64,000 nt of DNA from Xiphophorus maculatus (taxonomy: Eukaryota; Chordata; Actinopteri; Cyprinodontiformes; Poeciliidae): the NCBI RefSeq assembly GCF_002775205.1, contig NC_036456.1:24711850-24775849 (forward strand), written 5' to 3'. The notes below the pieces were generated by a model. It ran no database searches, was not told the DNA's origin, and saw only the letters and a program-made list of their open reading frames with translations. Below, piece after piece: positions 47,701-58,077 of the stretch; positions within the stretch are counted from its first letter, which is position 1, and each line of letters opens with the position of its first letter. Made by a program: the position numbers and the translations under genes.

Positions 47701-50021
47701 ACCTGGAGAACGAAGCTTTTGACGTTGTTCACTCTGTTCCACTGCAGAGCTAAACTGCTCTCAGTTTCATTCAGGGACACCAAGCCAGATGGATCTGGAG
47801 GAGCTGAAGACAATGTTTAGAAATTTACTAAAGGTGGAAATTTCACTGTGCCTGAGTAACGGTGTCTAATTTCATAAAGTGGAGAATAAAGTGAGCGTCA
47901 ACTATATTTTACCTTATAATTAGGCAAAAATGTTTTGTCAGAAGTGAAATAATCTGCCAGTGGAACTAGTACTTTTCCCCCCCAATTTTAAGGAATTATT
48001 TACTTGAATCAAACTCGTATATCTTGCTGAAAAGTTACTGATAAGTAAGGTTTTGTCTTATTTCAGGTGTACTAACACATATTTACACTAGACCAAAAAC
48101 ACTTGGGAAGGTTTTGCATCTTTGCAGTGAGGGTACTAATAATTTTATTATTATTTCCTTCAAAAAGTAAAGTGAAACATCTTACCAGTGGCAGCTGTAA
48201 ATTGGACTCCACGGTCTCTGACATTTCCAACCACAGCAAAAACAGTAAATATGTAGTTAGTTGCTGCTGTGAGGGAAGAAACTGTGACCGTTACGGCTCC
48301 ATTTCCACTCGGTGCTCCGACTGGTATCTCTCTACCGTTATACTGGATGATAAAGCTGATAATGTTGTTTAATCTGCTCCACTGTAGAACGATGCTGGAC
48401 TCAGTTTGGCTTATTGCTTTAATGTCAAACACATTCCGAGAAACTATTTCTGGAAAAAACAACGTAACAAAATGATATCAACATTTTGTGGGTTGTAGAG
48501 AAAGATTGAATGGTAACAGTGGTGATGGAGCAGTACCTGCACAATATGCAAGGTGGCAAACTGATGGTTTTGCAAGTTTGTAAACGTAAAAGTTTCCAGG
48601 GCAGAGCTTGACTTTTATGGTGTGTGAGGGAAAATAGCAACAGGAAGATTCCCAGTGATTACACACAGTGCGAGTTACGATTTCATTGGTCTGTGTGGGA
48701 TGAGGCTCTGTTATGTACAAAGGAGCATGAGTTCCACATCGGTTTTTTTCTACACAATTTTCTGGAATAGAAGCACTTTTCTGACTGAGGTAAAATCGAT
48801 ACCAGCCATCCCAATTTACATTCTGGTCACACTTCAAATTGCTCTGGTCTTGGCTATTTATTGAGCGCCACTCGTCACGCAGTTCAGTGTAACGGGAGCA
48901 GGGATCGACACACTGCAGAACTCCATTTACGTTGATGCAGTCCAGTCCAGCAGGACAACCTACCACGGCACAAGACAGAGCTTGTCCTATGAGGCATAGA
49001 AATCATGATCAATAAAAAACAAACCTCAGAGATTGAATTGCATTTTAACAACATGACCTGAATTTCTCCTAAAATGTTAAATGAACTGTTTTCCATTGTC
49101 ACATTTATTTGATCCTTACTTATTCTCTTGTTGTTTTCAGTTACTTTGCATGATTTTTCTCCGATTATAATAAATAATCCTGCTCTATAATCTACTGTAG
49201 CCTCAGTTTGCCAAAAACGGCTCCAATAGCATTGAAAAACATGATCTAGAAATTATTCTGTGCATAATAATAATCACCATAATCATCATCATAATAATAG
49301 TTTCTGTCATACTGGTGTTTAGAACCAGAAAGTTGCTGGAGAGCCAGTCACTGATACTGGACAAACATTGGACAAGGATGGCCAACATGTCCAGCTGATG
49401 CGGTCGAAATGAAAAATACAATCGAACGTCATCCGTGTAAATGTGATAAGAGATCTGAAAAGGACTGAATAATGCCAGCAAGAGGAATAATATAAAAGAA
49501 AAACAAAAGTGGACCCAAAACTGAGCCTTGTGGCACCACACAAGTTAAGGGGGCACAATCAGAAGAAAAGCTGTCTGTCTTAATGCAGGATGTCCTGTGA
49601 GATAAACATGAGGTGAGTCAGTCCAAAGCTGAGCCACAGATACCAGCCAGAACCTTCAGCCTGTTCAACAGGACTGCATGGTCAACAGATGAGATCTAAT
49701 AAAACCAGCACAAGATACATTTGTTTATTTTTATTTCATTTTTGTAGTTTTGCAGAGAGTATTTTAAAATACCGTAGCAGAGAAGCATAAAGAGAAGAAA
49801 CAAAACAAATCTCCAAAAAGAATGTGGGAGTGAATTTCCATTAACAATAATTTCAGATATTAACAAAAAAGAAACCTTGGAGTCTAAATTGTAACCAAAC
49901 TAAGTACAATAATAAAAGAAACACAAAGTGTTTTTTTTTTTTATTCCAAGAATAAAATGATGTGTGTTTACATGCCTGTCACTGTGACACAAACACACAG
50001 GAGCAGCAGAAGGCGAAGCAT
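39860..50021 (-). CDS. Gene B: D8C-FN3-FN3-VWD-C8-ZP secreted glycoprotein
   Basis: Twenty coding exons fit in phase to 1116 residues: 49976-50021, 48537-48986, 48186-48449, 47546-47803, 46516-46607, 46152-46376, 45082-45156, 44736-44832, 44498-44624, 44149-44389, 43889-44045, 43164-43248, 42986-43048, 42084-42286, 41872-42003, 41597-41784, 41297-41445, 40588-40827, 40340-40502, 39860-39955. Domains: signal peptide (MLRLLLLLCVCVTVTG), D8C (about 16-165), two FN3 (166-340), an unassigned module (340-503), a Cys knot-like segment (503-545), VWD (545-727), C8 (727-795), Cys-rich (795-839), ZP (839-1085), tail with RRSVR and AIISMAW. The expected role is a secreted, polymerising mucosal glycoprotein of the uromodulin/GP2/tectorin-like kind. 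The 1-kb intron at 45157-46151 is the weakest join, so two genes remain possible. Phase agrees across it and no second signal peptide was found. Confidence 0.8.
40130..40262. mobile_element. MITE fragment in gene B last intron
   Basis: It reads AAGTTTTGTCTTACTTCATG and ends GATTTTGTGTTTTTGCAGTG, the terminus of the MITE family seen at 21190-21545. Confidence 0.6.
40880..41245. mobile_element. MITE copy in gene B intron
   Basis: A full-length-looking relative of the element at 21190-21545, with the same interior (AATAATCTGCCAATAAAACT) and a right end at CATTTTTGCAGTG. It lies between the ZP-N and ZP-C halves, a different intron from that hit in gene A. Confidence 0.65.
41872..44389 (-). CDS. 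Gene B: VWD, C8 and Cys-rich modules
   Basis: VWD begins CFKNQICTVTGPTVIDF and contains RERRRRDV-like QERRRRDVSFLD. C8 begins CNLLRAAPFSSC and holds DGLGCQFLWAYATAC. The Cys-rich exon reads LCQDKLCSDHEFCG. The short exon at 42986-43048 has lost the second cysteine found in gene A (DRKLIS where A has NCSLIT). Confidence 0.83.
44467..44493. repeat. (TG)n repeat beside an exon
   Basis: A short TG run with one CG step, four bases from the donor side of the exon at 44498-44624. Confidence 0.85.
44498..46607 (-). CDS. Gene B: unassigned module and Cys-rich link before VWD
   Basis: Five exons (46516-46607, 46152-46376, 45082-45156, 44736-44832, 44498-44624). Visible motifs are FNLTLCPISFYQ, NFAICFNGFYNSDSNDDC, LLSFGKQTALHFSS, SADSGFADISGC and CRNFICSIDRS...GCGEQEEC. 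Four cysteines fall in the first two exons. No Pfam name can be given; fish alpha-tectorin-like proteins, as I recall them, carry a comparable segment before VWD. All phases fit. Confidence 0.65.
45812..46086. repeat. Short duplications and two adjacent perfect hairpins
   Basis: An 18-base unit (CTGACGGTCATTATGA) is doubled near 45812-45845. GCGTTTGGACGTCCATC (46013-46029) faces its exact complement at 46036-46052. Directly after it, GTCACATATTG (46056-46066) faces CAATATGTGAC (46076-46086). All lie in the 1-kb intron of gene B. Confidence 0.8.
47546..48449 (-). CDS. Gene B: two fibronectin type III domains
   Basis: Two exons, 48186-48449 and 47546-47803, each about one FN3 repeat in phase 1. 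The first has SIVLQWSRLNN and TNYIFTVFAV. The second has SLALQWNRVNN and TKYTFTLFSE. Both share GNG(A/P)VT.TVSSL, so the second probably arose by exon duplication. Confidence 0.85.
47925..48130. mobile_element. MITE fragment between the FN3 exons
   Basis: It contains AATAATCTGCCAGTGGAACT and ends CATCTTTGCAGTG, again the family of 21190-21545. Confidence 0.6.
48537..48986 (-). CDS. Gene B: D8C domain exon
   Basis: One 450-base exon, phase 1 at both ends. It starts with a small Cys motif (CAVVGCPAGLDC), then CSRYTELRDEWRSI, WYRFYLSQKSASIPENC, NRCGTHAPLYI, CNHWESSCC, and ends with KLCPGNFYVYKLAKPSVC and LAYC. This order is the signature of the D8C domain of uromodulin, GP2 and OIT3. The position that carries an N-glycan in human uromodulin (YVYNLT) is YVYKLA here. 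Confidence 0.9.
49290..49720 (-). mobile_element. LINE reverse transcriptase relic in gene B intron 1
   Basis: The minus strand reads SYHIYTDDVRLYFSF, the catalytic F/YADD region of an RT, then CLSSISDWLSSNFLVLN. In other frames upstream it reads like CGVPQGS...GPLLF, with a stop and a frameshift between. This fits an L2 or Rex-type LINE. It is a dead fragment and not part of gene B. Confidence 0.75.
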
Positions 50022-50270
50022 CTTGGAGGCTGACCAGACAACCGACACCGTTGGTTCAAATTCTCCCAAAGTTTTTCTCTGGTTTAGAAATAAATACAAA
50101 AAAAATGACATTTAGGATTATGGTTATCAGAAACAAGGGTAAATACAAGAGTTCAAACTGTAAATATAAACAGTGATGTTGCTCTTAAACTTGGACAAAA
50201 AGATAATTAAAATAAAACCACAGTAGACAAAAGCTGTGACCCATAACAGGTTTAAGACGACGTTTCTTAC

Positions 50271-50390
50271 ATGTTTTGAAGGTTGTCTGCTGCAGCTGGA
50301 GTTCTGTCTTCATCTCAGTTCTCTGTTTCTTTCTGCATCCTTTTATGCTCACCTGAGTTCTGTCCACACCCAGGATGGGTTGTTATCTCT
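50271..50390 (-). promoter_or_regulatory. Putative promoter and leader of gene B
   Basis: On the minus strand CTGGGTGTGGAC is followed by a TATA box (CATAAAAGG, complement of 50339-50347) and a purine-rich leader ending CAAAACAT at the donor GTAAGAAAC (GT at 50269-50270). The block matches the putative promoter of gene A. The leader would splice to the exon holding the ATG at 50021. Confidence 0.6.
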
Positions 50391-50519
50391 GTGGAAAAAA
50401 GTAGTTTTATGTTACACAACTGGAAGAAAAGAAAACATACAATTTTTGCATGTACTCCATTTAAAATTAATTCAAGTTTTAGTGTATTTGTCATAAAACT
50501 GAAAATAAAATAACATTTT

Positions 50520-53145
50520 TTGCATATTACTTTTCTTTAATTTGTTGCAACAGTTTTTTTTGTTCCAGAGACACAATGCTGTTTTTCATGTATCTTTAAC
50601 ACAATTTTTGAATTGTTCTTCATTAGAAAAAAAGAATGCACAAAAAATAGGTTTTCCGTTCTGAGGTCTTTTTTTGATTGATTGATTTATTCATTTGCAT
50701 TATTGCTATGGGTGTTTTCAGAATACACAAGGAAGTATAATGGGAAAAAAAAACTCTATATGAGGCAACTGTTAAAGTTCTCAATTACTTTGTTTACCTG
50801 TGACCCACAAAGTAAAAACCACAATTTGCAGAGTGTCAGTGGAGAGACAGAAGTTTAAACATGGAGTGTAATAACGCCTGTAATTCCAGGAAATACGTCC
50901 TTGTTTTCCTTGAACCACAGGCAGGCATCATCCGTTTCCTAAAAACAAACACATCTTCCAAGAAGCTCAGTTGTCACGGTTTGGGATTTGGATTAGAGTT
51001 CAGATATGAACTGAGTATAAGTTACAGTTTTGGTTAAGTTTTATTAATGAATATAAGTCAAAACAATGTCTTGATGACAGGAATACAAGCATGCCAATAA
51101 TGGCGGCGTGTGTGCTTCACTGTCTAGTACGTTGTGTTTATTCTGCGATTTGCTGCTCTCAGTTCTGCTGGTTTATGACTGCTTCCAGGTCAGCACAACT
51201 ACAAGCACAAACAGGACACTTTCTGCTTAACAAAATATAGTTTCATCTAATTATGATACAGAAAATGTCTTGTTCATGACCTGCTTCCAGCTACTGACAT
51301 GTTTCCATGACTCCTCTTTTAATCTGGGTATAAAATGGATTTGTTTCATTGTTTGGTCTAGAACCTGTTACATAAAAAAATCAATTAATACTCATAAATT
51401 GAAATGAAAAATAGGCGTAAATTCAAGCTGGGAGACTCTGTCCGCCTACCTGCATCATACATGTGTCATGCCTTCGCCTCATCCAATCAGCAGCAAGTTG
51501 TCACTCCAATTCAGCCAATCATCACTCCAGAAACCTTCCTAATGCCAAACATGCATGGATCCACCTGCTTTGCTTCGCCCCACCTCCTCCCCGTCTCCAC
51601 CCTCATCCTTCCAGGCTTCACTCCACCATCAGAGTCTTTGCCCTGGGGGAGAAGGCTACCCTGAGCTCCGCCCTGAGCTGTTCATCCAAGCTCACGGCGA
51701 TTCTCGGCATGCATGTCTCCTCAAGAACCTCAAGTCAAATAAAACTTTCTAACTGTTGTTTTTTCTCCATCTGAGTCTCTCCAGATTAAAATCTATTTAA
51801 TGTTATGATCATTTTCACTTGACAAATCTATTTTTTTCTCTCTTTTTCTAATTAATTCAATGTCAGTTGTTAAAGTTTTGTGCCTTTACTTAAATATTTA
51901 TAGCAGTAAATCTTTACCCCGCAGGATCATCCCACCTTTTCTAAAGGAAGGTCAGACATTACTCTAAAATTATATAGATATAGAAAAGCAAACAGGAATT
52001 GACTGGAGCTTTTATTTTTTAATTCCTAAAATATTGTTTGTTATGATTTATAAATGTTCTGGTTGTTTACACTGTTCAGATAATGGAGTGTCGTTTGCAA
52101 AAACCCAGAGACAGTTTGTTCCCTCAGGCGGTCTGGTGAACTCAATGTTCACCTCACATCCTGAGTATCAGTTTCTCTACAAAGTGAGCATATTTGCACT
52201 ACTGGAGCCTGCCTTAAAAAACAAATATTGAGTCTGCATACACATACAGTTTATGCACATATTGGTCTTTTCATTTTTTAATTGAAATGATGCCACAGCA
52301 AAATAGATAGATAGCCTTCAACTTTGTTCTCAAAAGTTTAGAAAGCCAATATCTATACACAATCTGTTTAAGAATACGTTATTTCCATACAAATGAAACC
52401 CAATAATCAGCAACAATCAATAAAGTAAATAAGCAATTATTCGCAAAATAGCACCTTTCACAGAAACCATGCAGTCTGTTAGTTAAGATTGTGTGATTAG
52501 TAACGTTAAAAACTGAAAAGTCTAACCAGATTAAATCCTCCAAAGTCTGCAGCCATCATGTTTTCATACAACACTTTCAGTAATATTTAAAAGACATAAA
52601 AACATTAAAAAGCATTTAGCACAACAGTGTGGAGTTTTGCATTCATACCTTCATCACATATTTACACAATAAGAGGAGAAAAAAAACACTTTTCTAAATA
52701 ACTTAACATTTTATTAACAGATTTTACTCAAAATAACCAAACTGTAGAATTTGTCTTAGTTACAGAAATTTAAACAACAAACCAGAACAGAAAACCTAAA
52801 GCAAACTTTAAATTCTGTCTGAGAGTTTCTGCAGCTCAACAACAATAAAACTGACTTCAGATTATTTAGACGCCTGTTTTATCCAGAAATTGTTGATAAA
52901 ATCAATCAAATACAGTCCAACACTCCAGTTATATTCAGCTACATAAACTAACAATGTGGCCAGATGTGTGATATGGATCTGCAAAGCAAAATAAATCAAG
53001 AAACAGGAGGAAAAAAATCTGGATTTTTCCTCTTTTCTTTTAAAGTACTACGGCAACACAGACTAATTGTTACATTTTGTAGTAAAAAAGTTACTTTTTC
53101 AGTTACCCAAACAGGTTTTCATAAAATAACCTGAATGAAGTTGGT
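50520..53145. other. Intergenic between gene B and the broken copy
   Basis: No gene recognised. The part at about 50970-51770 is richer in GC and has three overlapping short frames, more like an interspersed repeat than a gene. The rest is AT-rich. Confidence 0.45.
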
Positions 53146-53148
53146 CCC

Positions 53149-53592
53149 ACCACCTTCTACAAATCAGTCAAAATTGGTGTCAAACGTTTGTGCTACGTTT
53201 GTGCAGCATTTGTTTTTTGCTTGTGCTGCTTTGGCTTTGAAGATATTAAAGAACGTTTAAAGTGCAAAAGGTCTTTAAACCCCACGTTTACTAAATCAAA
53301 ATGACCTTTAAACTTTCATTAATATCTTTATCAAGATATAGATAAAGTTTGTGCTGCTTTATCTCAAAGCAGCACAAACAAATATTGTTGCTGCACTAAC
53401 CAGCACAAACATAGTCGAGTTGATTGACACCAATTTTGTCTGATTTGAATGAAGGTGGGGGACTGGTTGACCTTTCATGACCTCTTTAAATATTTTATAT
53501 CTTTAAAATGATAGCGGCACAAACAAAAATATTTTGCAGCACAAATTAGCACAAACATTTGACACCAATTTTGTCTGATTTGAAGAAGGTAG
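53149..53592. mobile_element. Fold-back element
   Basis: The left part has TCAGTCAAAATTGGTGTCAA and GTTTGTGCT. The right part has AGCACAAACATTTGACACCA and ATTTTGTCTGATTTGAAG, inverted copies. Inside, AGCAGCACAAAC motifs repeat in both directions. It is a probable MITE close to the 3' end of the broken ZP gene. Confidence 0.6.
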
Positions 53593-53686
53593 AGACGGTA
53601 GAGAGGGCATTTCCATGTTTTTAGTTCATTTAAATTTCTCTGATGGTTCAATGATTTTATTTACCTTCCTGCTTCATTCACTAGTT

Positions 53687-55970
53687 TCAGTCAACATGTT
53701 TTTTAGTGTATATAATGTAGAATAACCTGGAACACACTCCTACCTCATGAATCCAGGTTATGCTGATGAAGACTGGAAATCCAACCCCATTGTGAGTCTT
53801 GGCAGATCTACGTCTTCTGTTTTCCCCACCAGTGCAAACCTGCAAGTTTAGAAAAGGAAATAAACTTTAGATTGTTGCAACAATCTTCTGAATTCTAAAG
53901 AAATAATTTAAATTTTTTACATCATCCAGCAAGGAGTTTGTTGGGTTAGATTTTTTCATGGCCTAAAAACTAAGAAACAAAGAAATAAAGAATCCTTTTT
54001 TGTAATTTCTTTTCAATCAGTTAGATTCAGTTAATGAATTAAAAACCTAACCAACATTTTGAAACAAATGTGATGTTTTTTTATGAGGTAAACACTTTGA
54101 ACTGCCTTGTTGCTGAAATGTCCTGTACAAATAAAATTTGATTTAATTTAATTTGGGTTGTTTTCAGTGAACAGTACCGGCTTGCAGGTGTTCCCCTGTT
54201 TGACACACAGCTACAGCTTGCAGTGCAGATAAACGTCCCCAGAGCTCCCAGAAAACTGGAACATGTTGAAGGAGAAGTAGTTGGAGGTTCCTTCTCCGTT
54301 TCCCTCCACCTGCACCGTCTCATCATCAGCACAACTGAGGGAAAAGAAAGTTATGCAGCACATTTCTCTTTATTTTCCTTTTCTACGTTGACTACCTAAA
54401 AGTGTCCTTCACCCGTTCTTGAGATACACCGGTATTGCTCAAAATCAATCAATCAGAGCCAGGAGGAAGGTCTTAGTGCTGTCAATCAATCTTGTGTACG
54501 TGCTGATAATGGTGGCGAAACAATGCTTAATCGCCATAATCAGTGGCTGACTAGCCTTAGCATTCATGGCAGCTGGAGAACCAGCTGTAGCATAGCAGAG
54601 AGCAACAGGAAGCAGTAGCATATACATGAGAGTGATTGACAGTGCTGACTCCTCTCCTCCCTCTGATTGGTTGTTTCTGACAAAACAGTGTATTTGTTCA
54701 TTTAGTAGTGGGAGAAGGCAGAGAAGCTCAATTTTTTTGCTATACTATACTGCCACAACTTAATTTGAACAAATATATTAAACAATGACATATTCCTCTG
54801 TTCTTTGTCCCCATGAAAAAAACAGTGGCCCCCTGCTGACTCTCTGGTAAATTTGGTAGTTGCCACTGATGTGACAGTTTGTCTTACGGCACTTGGCAGC
54901 AGACCACCAGTCTCCCAGTGAGGCTCTGCTGTTCAGGATGCAGGCTCTGGCGTACGCCCACAGGAACTGACACCTGAGACCATCAATTGAGGGATATTTG
55001 TACAAAGTGTCGTTGCAGGCGTTGATATAAAGAACTGGATTCATGTAATTGCTGCAGGAGGAGAAGGGAGATTCCTTCAGGGCGTTTCAAACAGAGAACA
55101 CAGAAGGTTTTTTTAAAGTTTGTCCTCAGAACATAAAATCTTAAGTAAGTTAGTTTTGTCTAGAAACTAAAGCAAAAATACTTGGTAAGATGTTGGGTTT
55201 TTGCAATGCAAACTACAGGCTAAAATGAAAAGTGACATCCAATCAGTCTGGTGTAACACAGACTGATTATGTCAGATGTTAGTAATCTGACATATGTCAG
55301 ATTACTAACATAATCTGACTTAGTGTCAGTATTATTCTGCTCACCGTTTGGTCATCAGGGTGCAGTTGACTGTACTGTCCACTGGGTCTTCATATTGAGT
55401 CCCATAACTAGCAAATGGTAAAAAAACAAACAAACAAGATAATCAGAAAAGGGTTTTATTTGCTGGGCTGTCAGAAAACAGCATGCCCATCAAGCACCAG
55501 TTGCAGTGTCACAGATTCATGAATGTTAGACGGTAAATCACCTGGAGGAGCAGAACTGAGCGACCTTTGCATTTGAGATTCTGCTGGAGTTGACACACAC
55601 AGTCCGTCCACAGAGGATCCAACGGGTCCGGGAGCCGTCAAAGAACACAACAGCTGGAGGCTTTGAAAACTTTGCAGTGACACCAGTTTCGTTCTTGGAG
55701 AGATCAACACCATGAAACTGCTGTGCAGAACTGTTGAGGGTCAGCTCAGTACTGCTGAACTGCATCAAAGAGATAGAGAAAAAAATAAAATCCCTTAATG
55801 CGACATTAGTAGATCAGAGCAGATAAAGAGAGGAAATATGAGTTCAGATTACTCGCATTCTCCCGCCTTGTTCCAGATGTAAGTGAATGTTTGAATCCTG
55901 CTGCCGTATCGTTACACTATCCAAAAAACTAAACTCCCTTGTTGTTTCTCTCTGTGCCGTCTGCAGAAAA
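53687..55970 (-). pseudogene. Broken VWD-C8-ZP gene (gene C)
   Basis: Recognisable pieces, in minus-strand order: half a VWD exon (about 55845-55970, SFLDSVTIRQQDS); a fused pair of exons (55542-55759, HGVDLSKNETGVTAKFS to FCSSR); the small exon 55345-55407; a C8 exon (about 54898-55086, SIDGLRCQFLWAYARAC); a 15-base stub of the first ZP-C exon near 54410-54425; the second ZP-C exon (54178-54334); and the last exon (53687-53839, RRRRSAK, FISITW). Missing are the signal peptide, the first half of VWD, the Cys-rich exon and both ZP-N exons. Damage includes an in-frame TAG at 54211-54213 where the paralogues have CAG, a lost intron with a frameshift, a lost C8 splice acceptor, and Cys to Tyr at two usual cysteine positions. 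The small exon is closest to gene B (YEDPVDS). Confidence 0.85.
54425..54885. mobile_element. Insertion replacing the ZP-N exons of gene C
   Basis: The sequence between the ZP-C stub and the C8 exon has no ZP similarity. It contains CCTCCCTCTGATTGGTTGTT and GTGGGAGAAGGCAGAGAAGC, motifs I associate with dispersed fish DNA elements. The ends are not defined, so deletion plus insertion is the most that can be said. Confidence 0.5.
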
Positions 55971-55974
55971 GTTT

Positions 55975-58060
55975 TAACTATTACATGTCTGCTGGTTGTG
56001 AGGAATACTAAAAAATACTGAAAATACAGAAAAACCAGTAGAGAATGACACCAAGTAGAGATTATTTTATTTGAAACTCATAAAAACTACATTTTCATGG
56101 TAGGTTTGGGTTTATGTACTAAACCTACCAGTAGGTGGCGCTAATAGAAGATATTGTCATAATTAGACGGGTTATTTTTCAGTACAGTCCCCTATGAAGT
56201 GAAATAAATGCAATTTATAACATATTTAGTTCAATCCAAAACTTTTTCTTTGTTTTACTCTTGATGAAAGTTTGGAAAATGCATTTGAATTTGTGAGTTT
56301 GTTTCTGGATTATGATACGACTGATATGATTGAGGAGATTATTTAATTCAGAAATGTCTATTCATTTAATAAAGACTCATGACCGCCATGTTTAATATTT
56401 GAACAATTTGGTCTACTTCAATAAATCCCTTCATTGTTATGTAAATTTTGGTCTTTAATATTGGAGTATTTCTGCTTTTGTTGATTTGTTTTGCTCTTTA
56501 TGTGTGCTTATGTTTCTAAAGTTGACTGACTTAAAAAAAATCACAGTGTTATTCATAGATAAACTGATGCAAACTGTGAAGAACTGTTCACTTTTTATTT
56601 CAACTTAAGATGGCAACAAGTAAGAGTAGATGTTTTTACACAATGACAAACCATTAGGACTGGAAACCAGGTTGCAATTATTAAATAACTTCTCTGCTTT
56701 TCTAATCAACATCTGTCTTAAAAGCCTTTATTTCACTCAAACATGATAAATTCAGTTAACTTTAGTCTGTAACTACAATCTGCAATCGCTACAATCTGGC
56801 ATGGTTCTCTAGTTTCTTCTTAATTTAGCCTCTATTAGAGCTTTACATCTACTGGTTAAGCTTGCTTTAATCTCTGATCCCCTGAGAAACTTGATGGGAT
56901 TCACAGTGATCACTTATTCAAATGTTGAAACTGTTATTTTGAACATATAAGCAAATAAATCATGCAGAATAAAAAACCCATAGAATAAAAGAAAATGTTA
57001 AAATGAAGCATGTAACTTTGTAACTTAGAACTAACAGATGGAAACACTTTATCCATATGGCAGAATATTTGTCTCCTGAAATGATTTTTGGGTTTTTGAA
57101 GCGTCTAAATGCATTGGACAGATCAGTAACACATCAGTTCAGCTAATTGTTTTCTTCTTTTTTTTTTGAGGAACATGAAAGTGAAATCTGTAGCTGTGTC
57201 AGAAATCCAAATCAGCCCAATCACAAGACCTAACATATGATATCTCATATATAGTGTCATCCTAGACACTGATGCAATCACTTTTAACAATCAATAGTTG
57301 TTATAGGATCAGAAAGAAAGATAATTGTGTGTCGGCTTAAATCTGTTCTGACCGGGTTTTCTGTTTTTGCTTATAGACTTTTTTTTATCCCTGTACTAAT
57401 GGCTTGGACAAAAGAATTGGGTTTCTGTCTCTGGAAATGTAAGTATATATTAAGATTTTCTGTCAAAGTGCTTGACATCCTCAAATTTAACGTATCTATT
57501 TACTTGTTTTAGAAAATCTTCTACCTAGGTTCAATGCTGAATCACATTATGGTGCCATAAAGACTCATGTATGAAACATATTTGTGCACCCAATCTTAAT
57601 CCATGTATATTTACTGTTAGTTATCAGTGAAAAACCTTAAATATTTTGTGATTAATATACGTACCCACACAGCCATGCATTGACAACTTGTACACTTACT
57701 GGCTTGATTAGAAAAAGTTCAGGCTTAAGGAATCACTTACTTGTCTTTATCACAAAAACTCTGAGTTCAGTTTGAATATGAAATGACTAATTAGTGTTTT
57801 CTCTGCAAATAAAGGGATTTTCTTTCCATTTGGTGAAAGAAATGGCTTAAATTTAACTTGATCATTGGATTATATCTTAAAGAAATGAAATTATGAATGA
57901 CCAAAAACAATTTCTTTCAGAATAATATTGATGATACCCTGCTGTTTAACTAATTAAATCTTTAGTAGTGTCATTTTAAAAGGCTTTCAAATAACCAAGA
58001 GATGTCTAAGTGAAATTAATGACATGTTGATCATAACACTGATTGTTTTTATGTTCTGTC
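55975..58060. other. Intergenic; no 5' part of gene C
   Basis: This region was searched for the missing VWD start (a CTVTGP-like exon) and signal peptide on the minus strand, and none was seen. AT-rich with chance frames only. Confidence 0.5.
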
Positions 58061-58077
58061 TCACAGGGACAAAGGTT

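Noticed and set aside
51404..51774. Three overlapping plus-strand frames in GC-richer DNA
   Set aside because: Three frames open at once over the same bases point to composition, not coding; probably an interspersed repeat.
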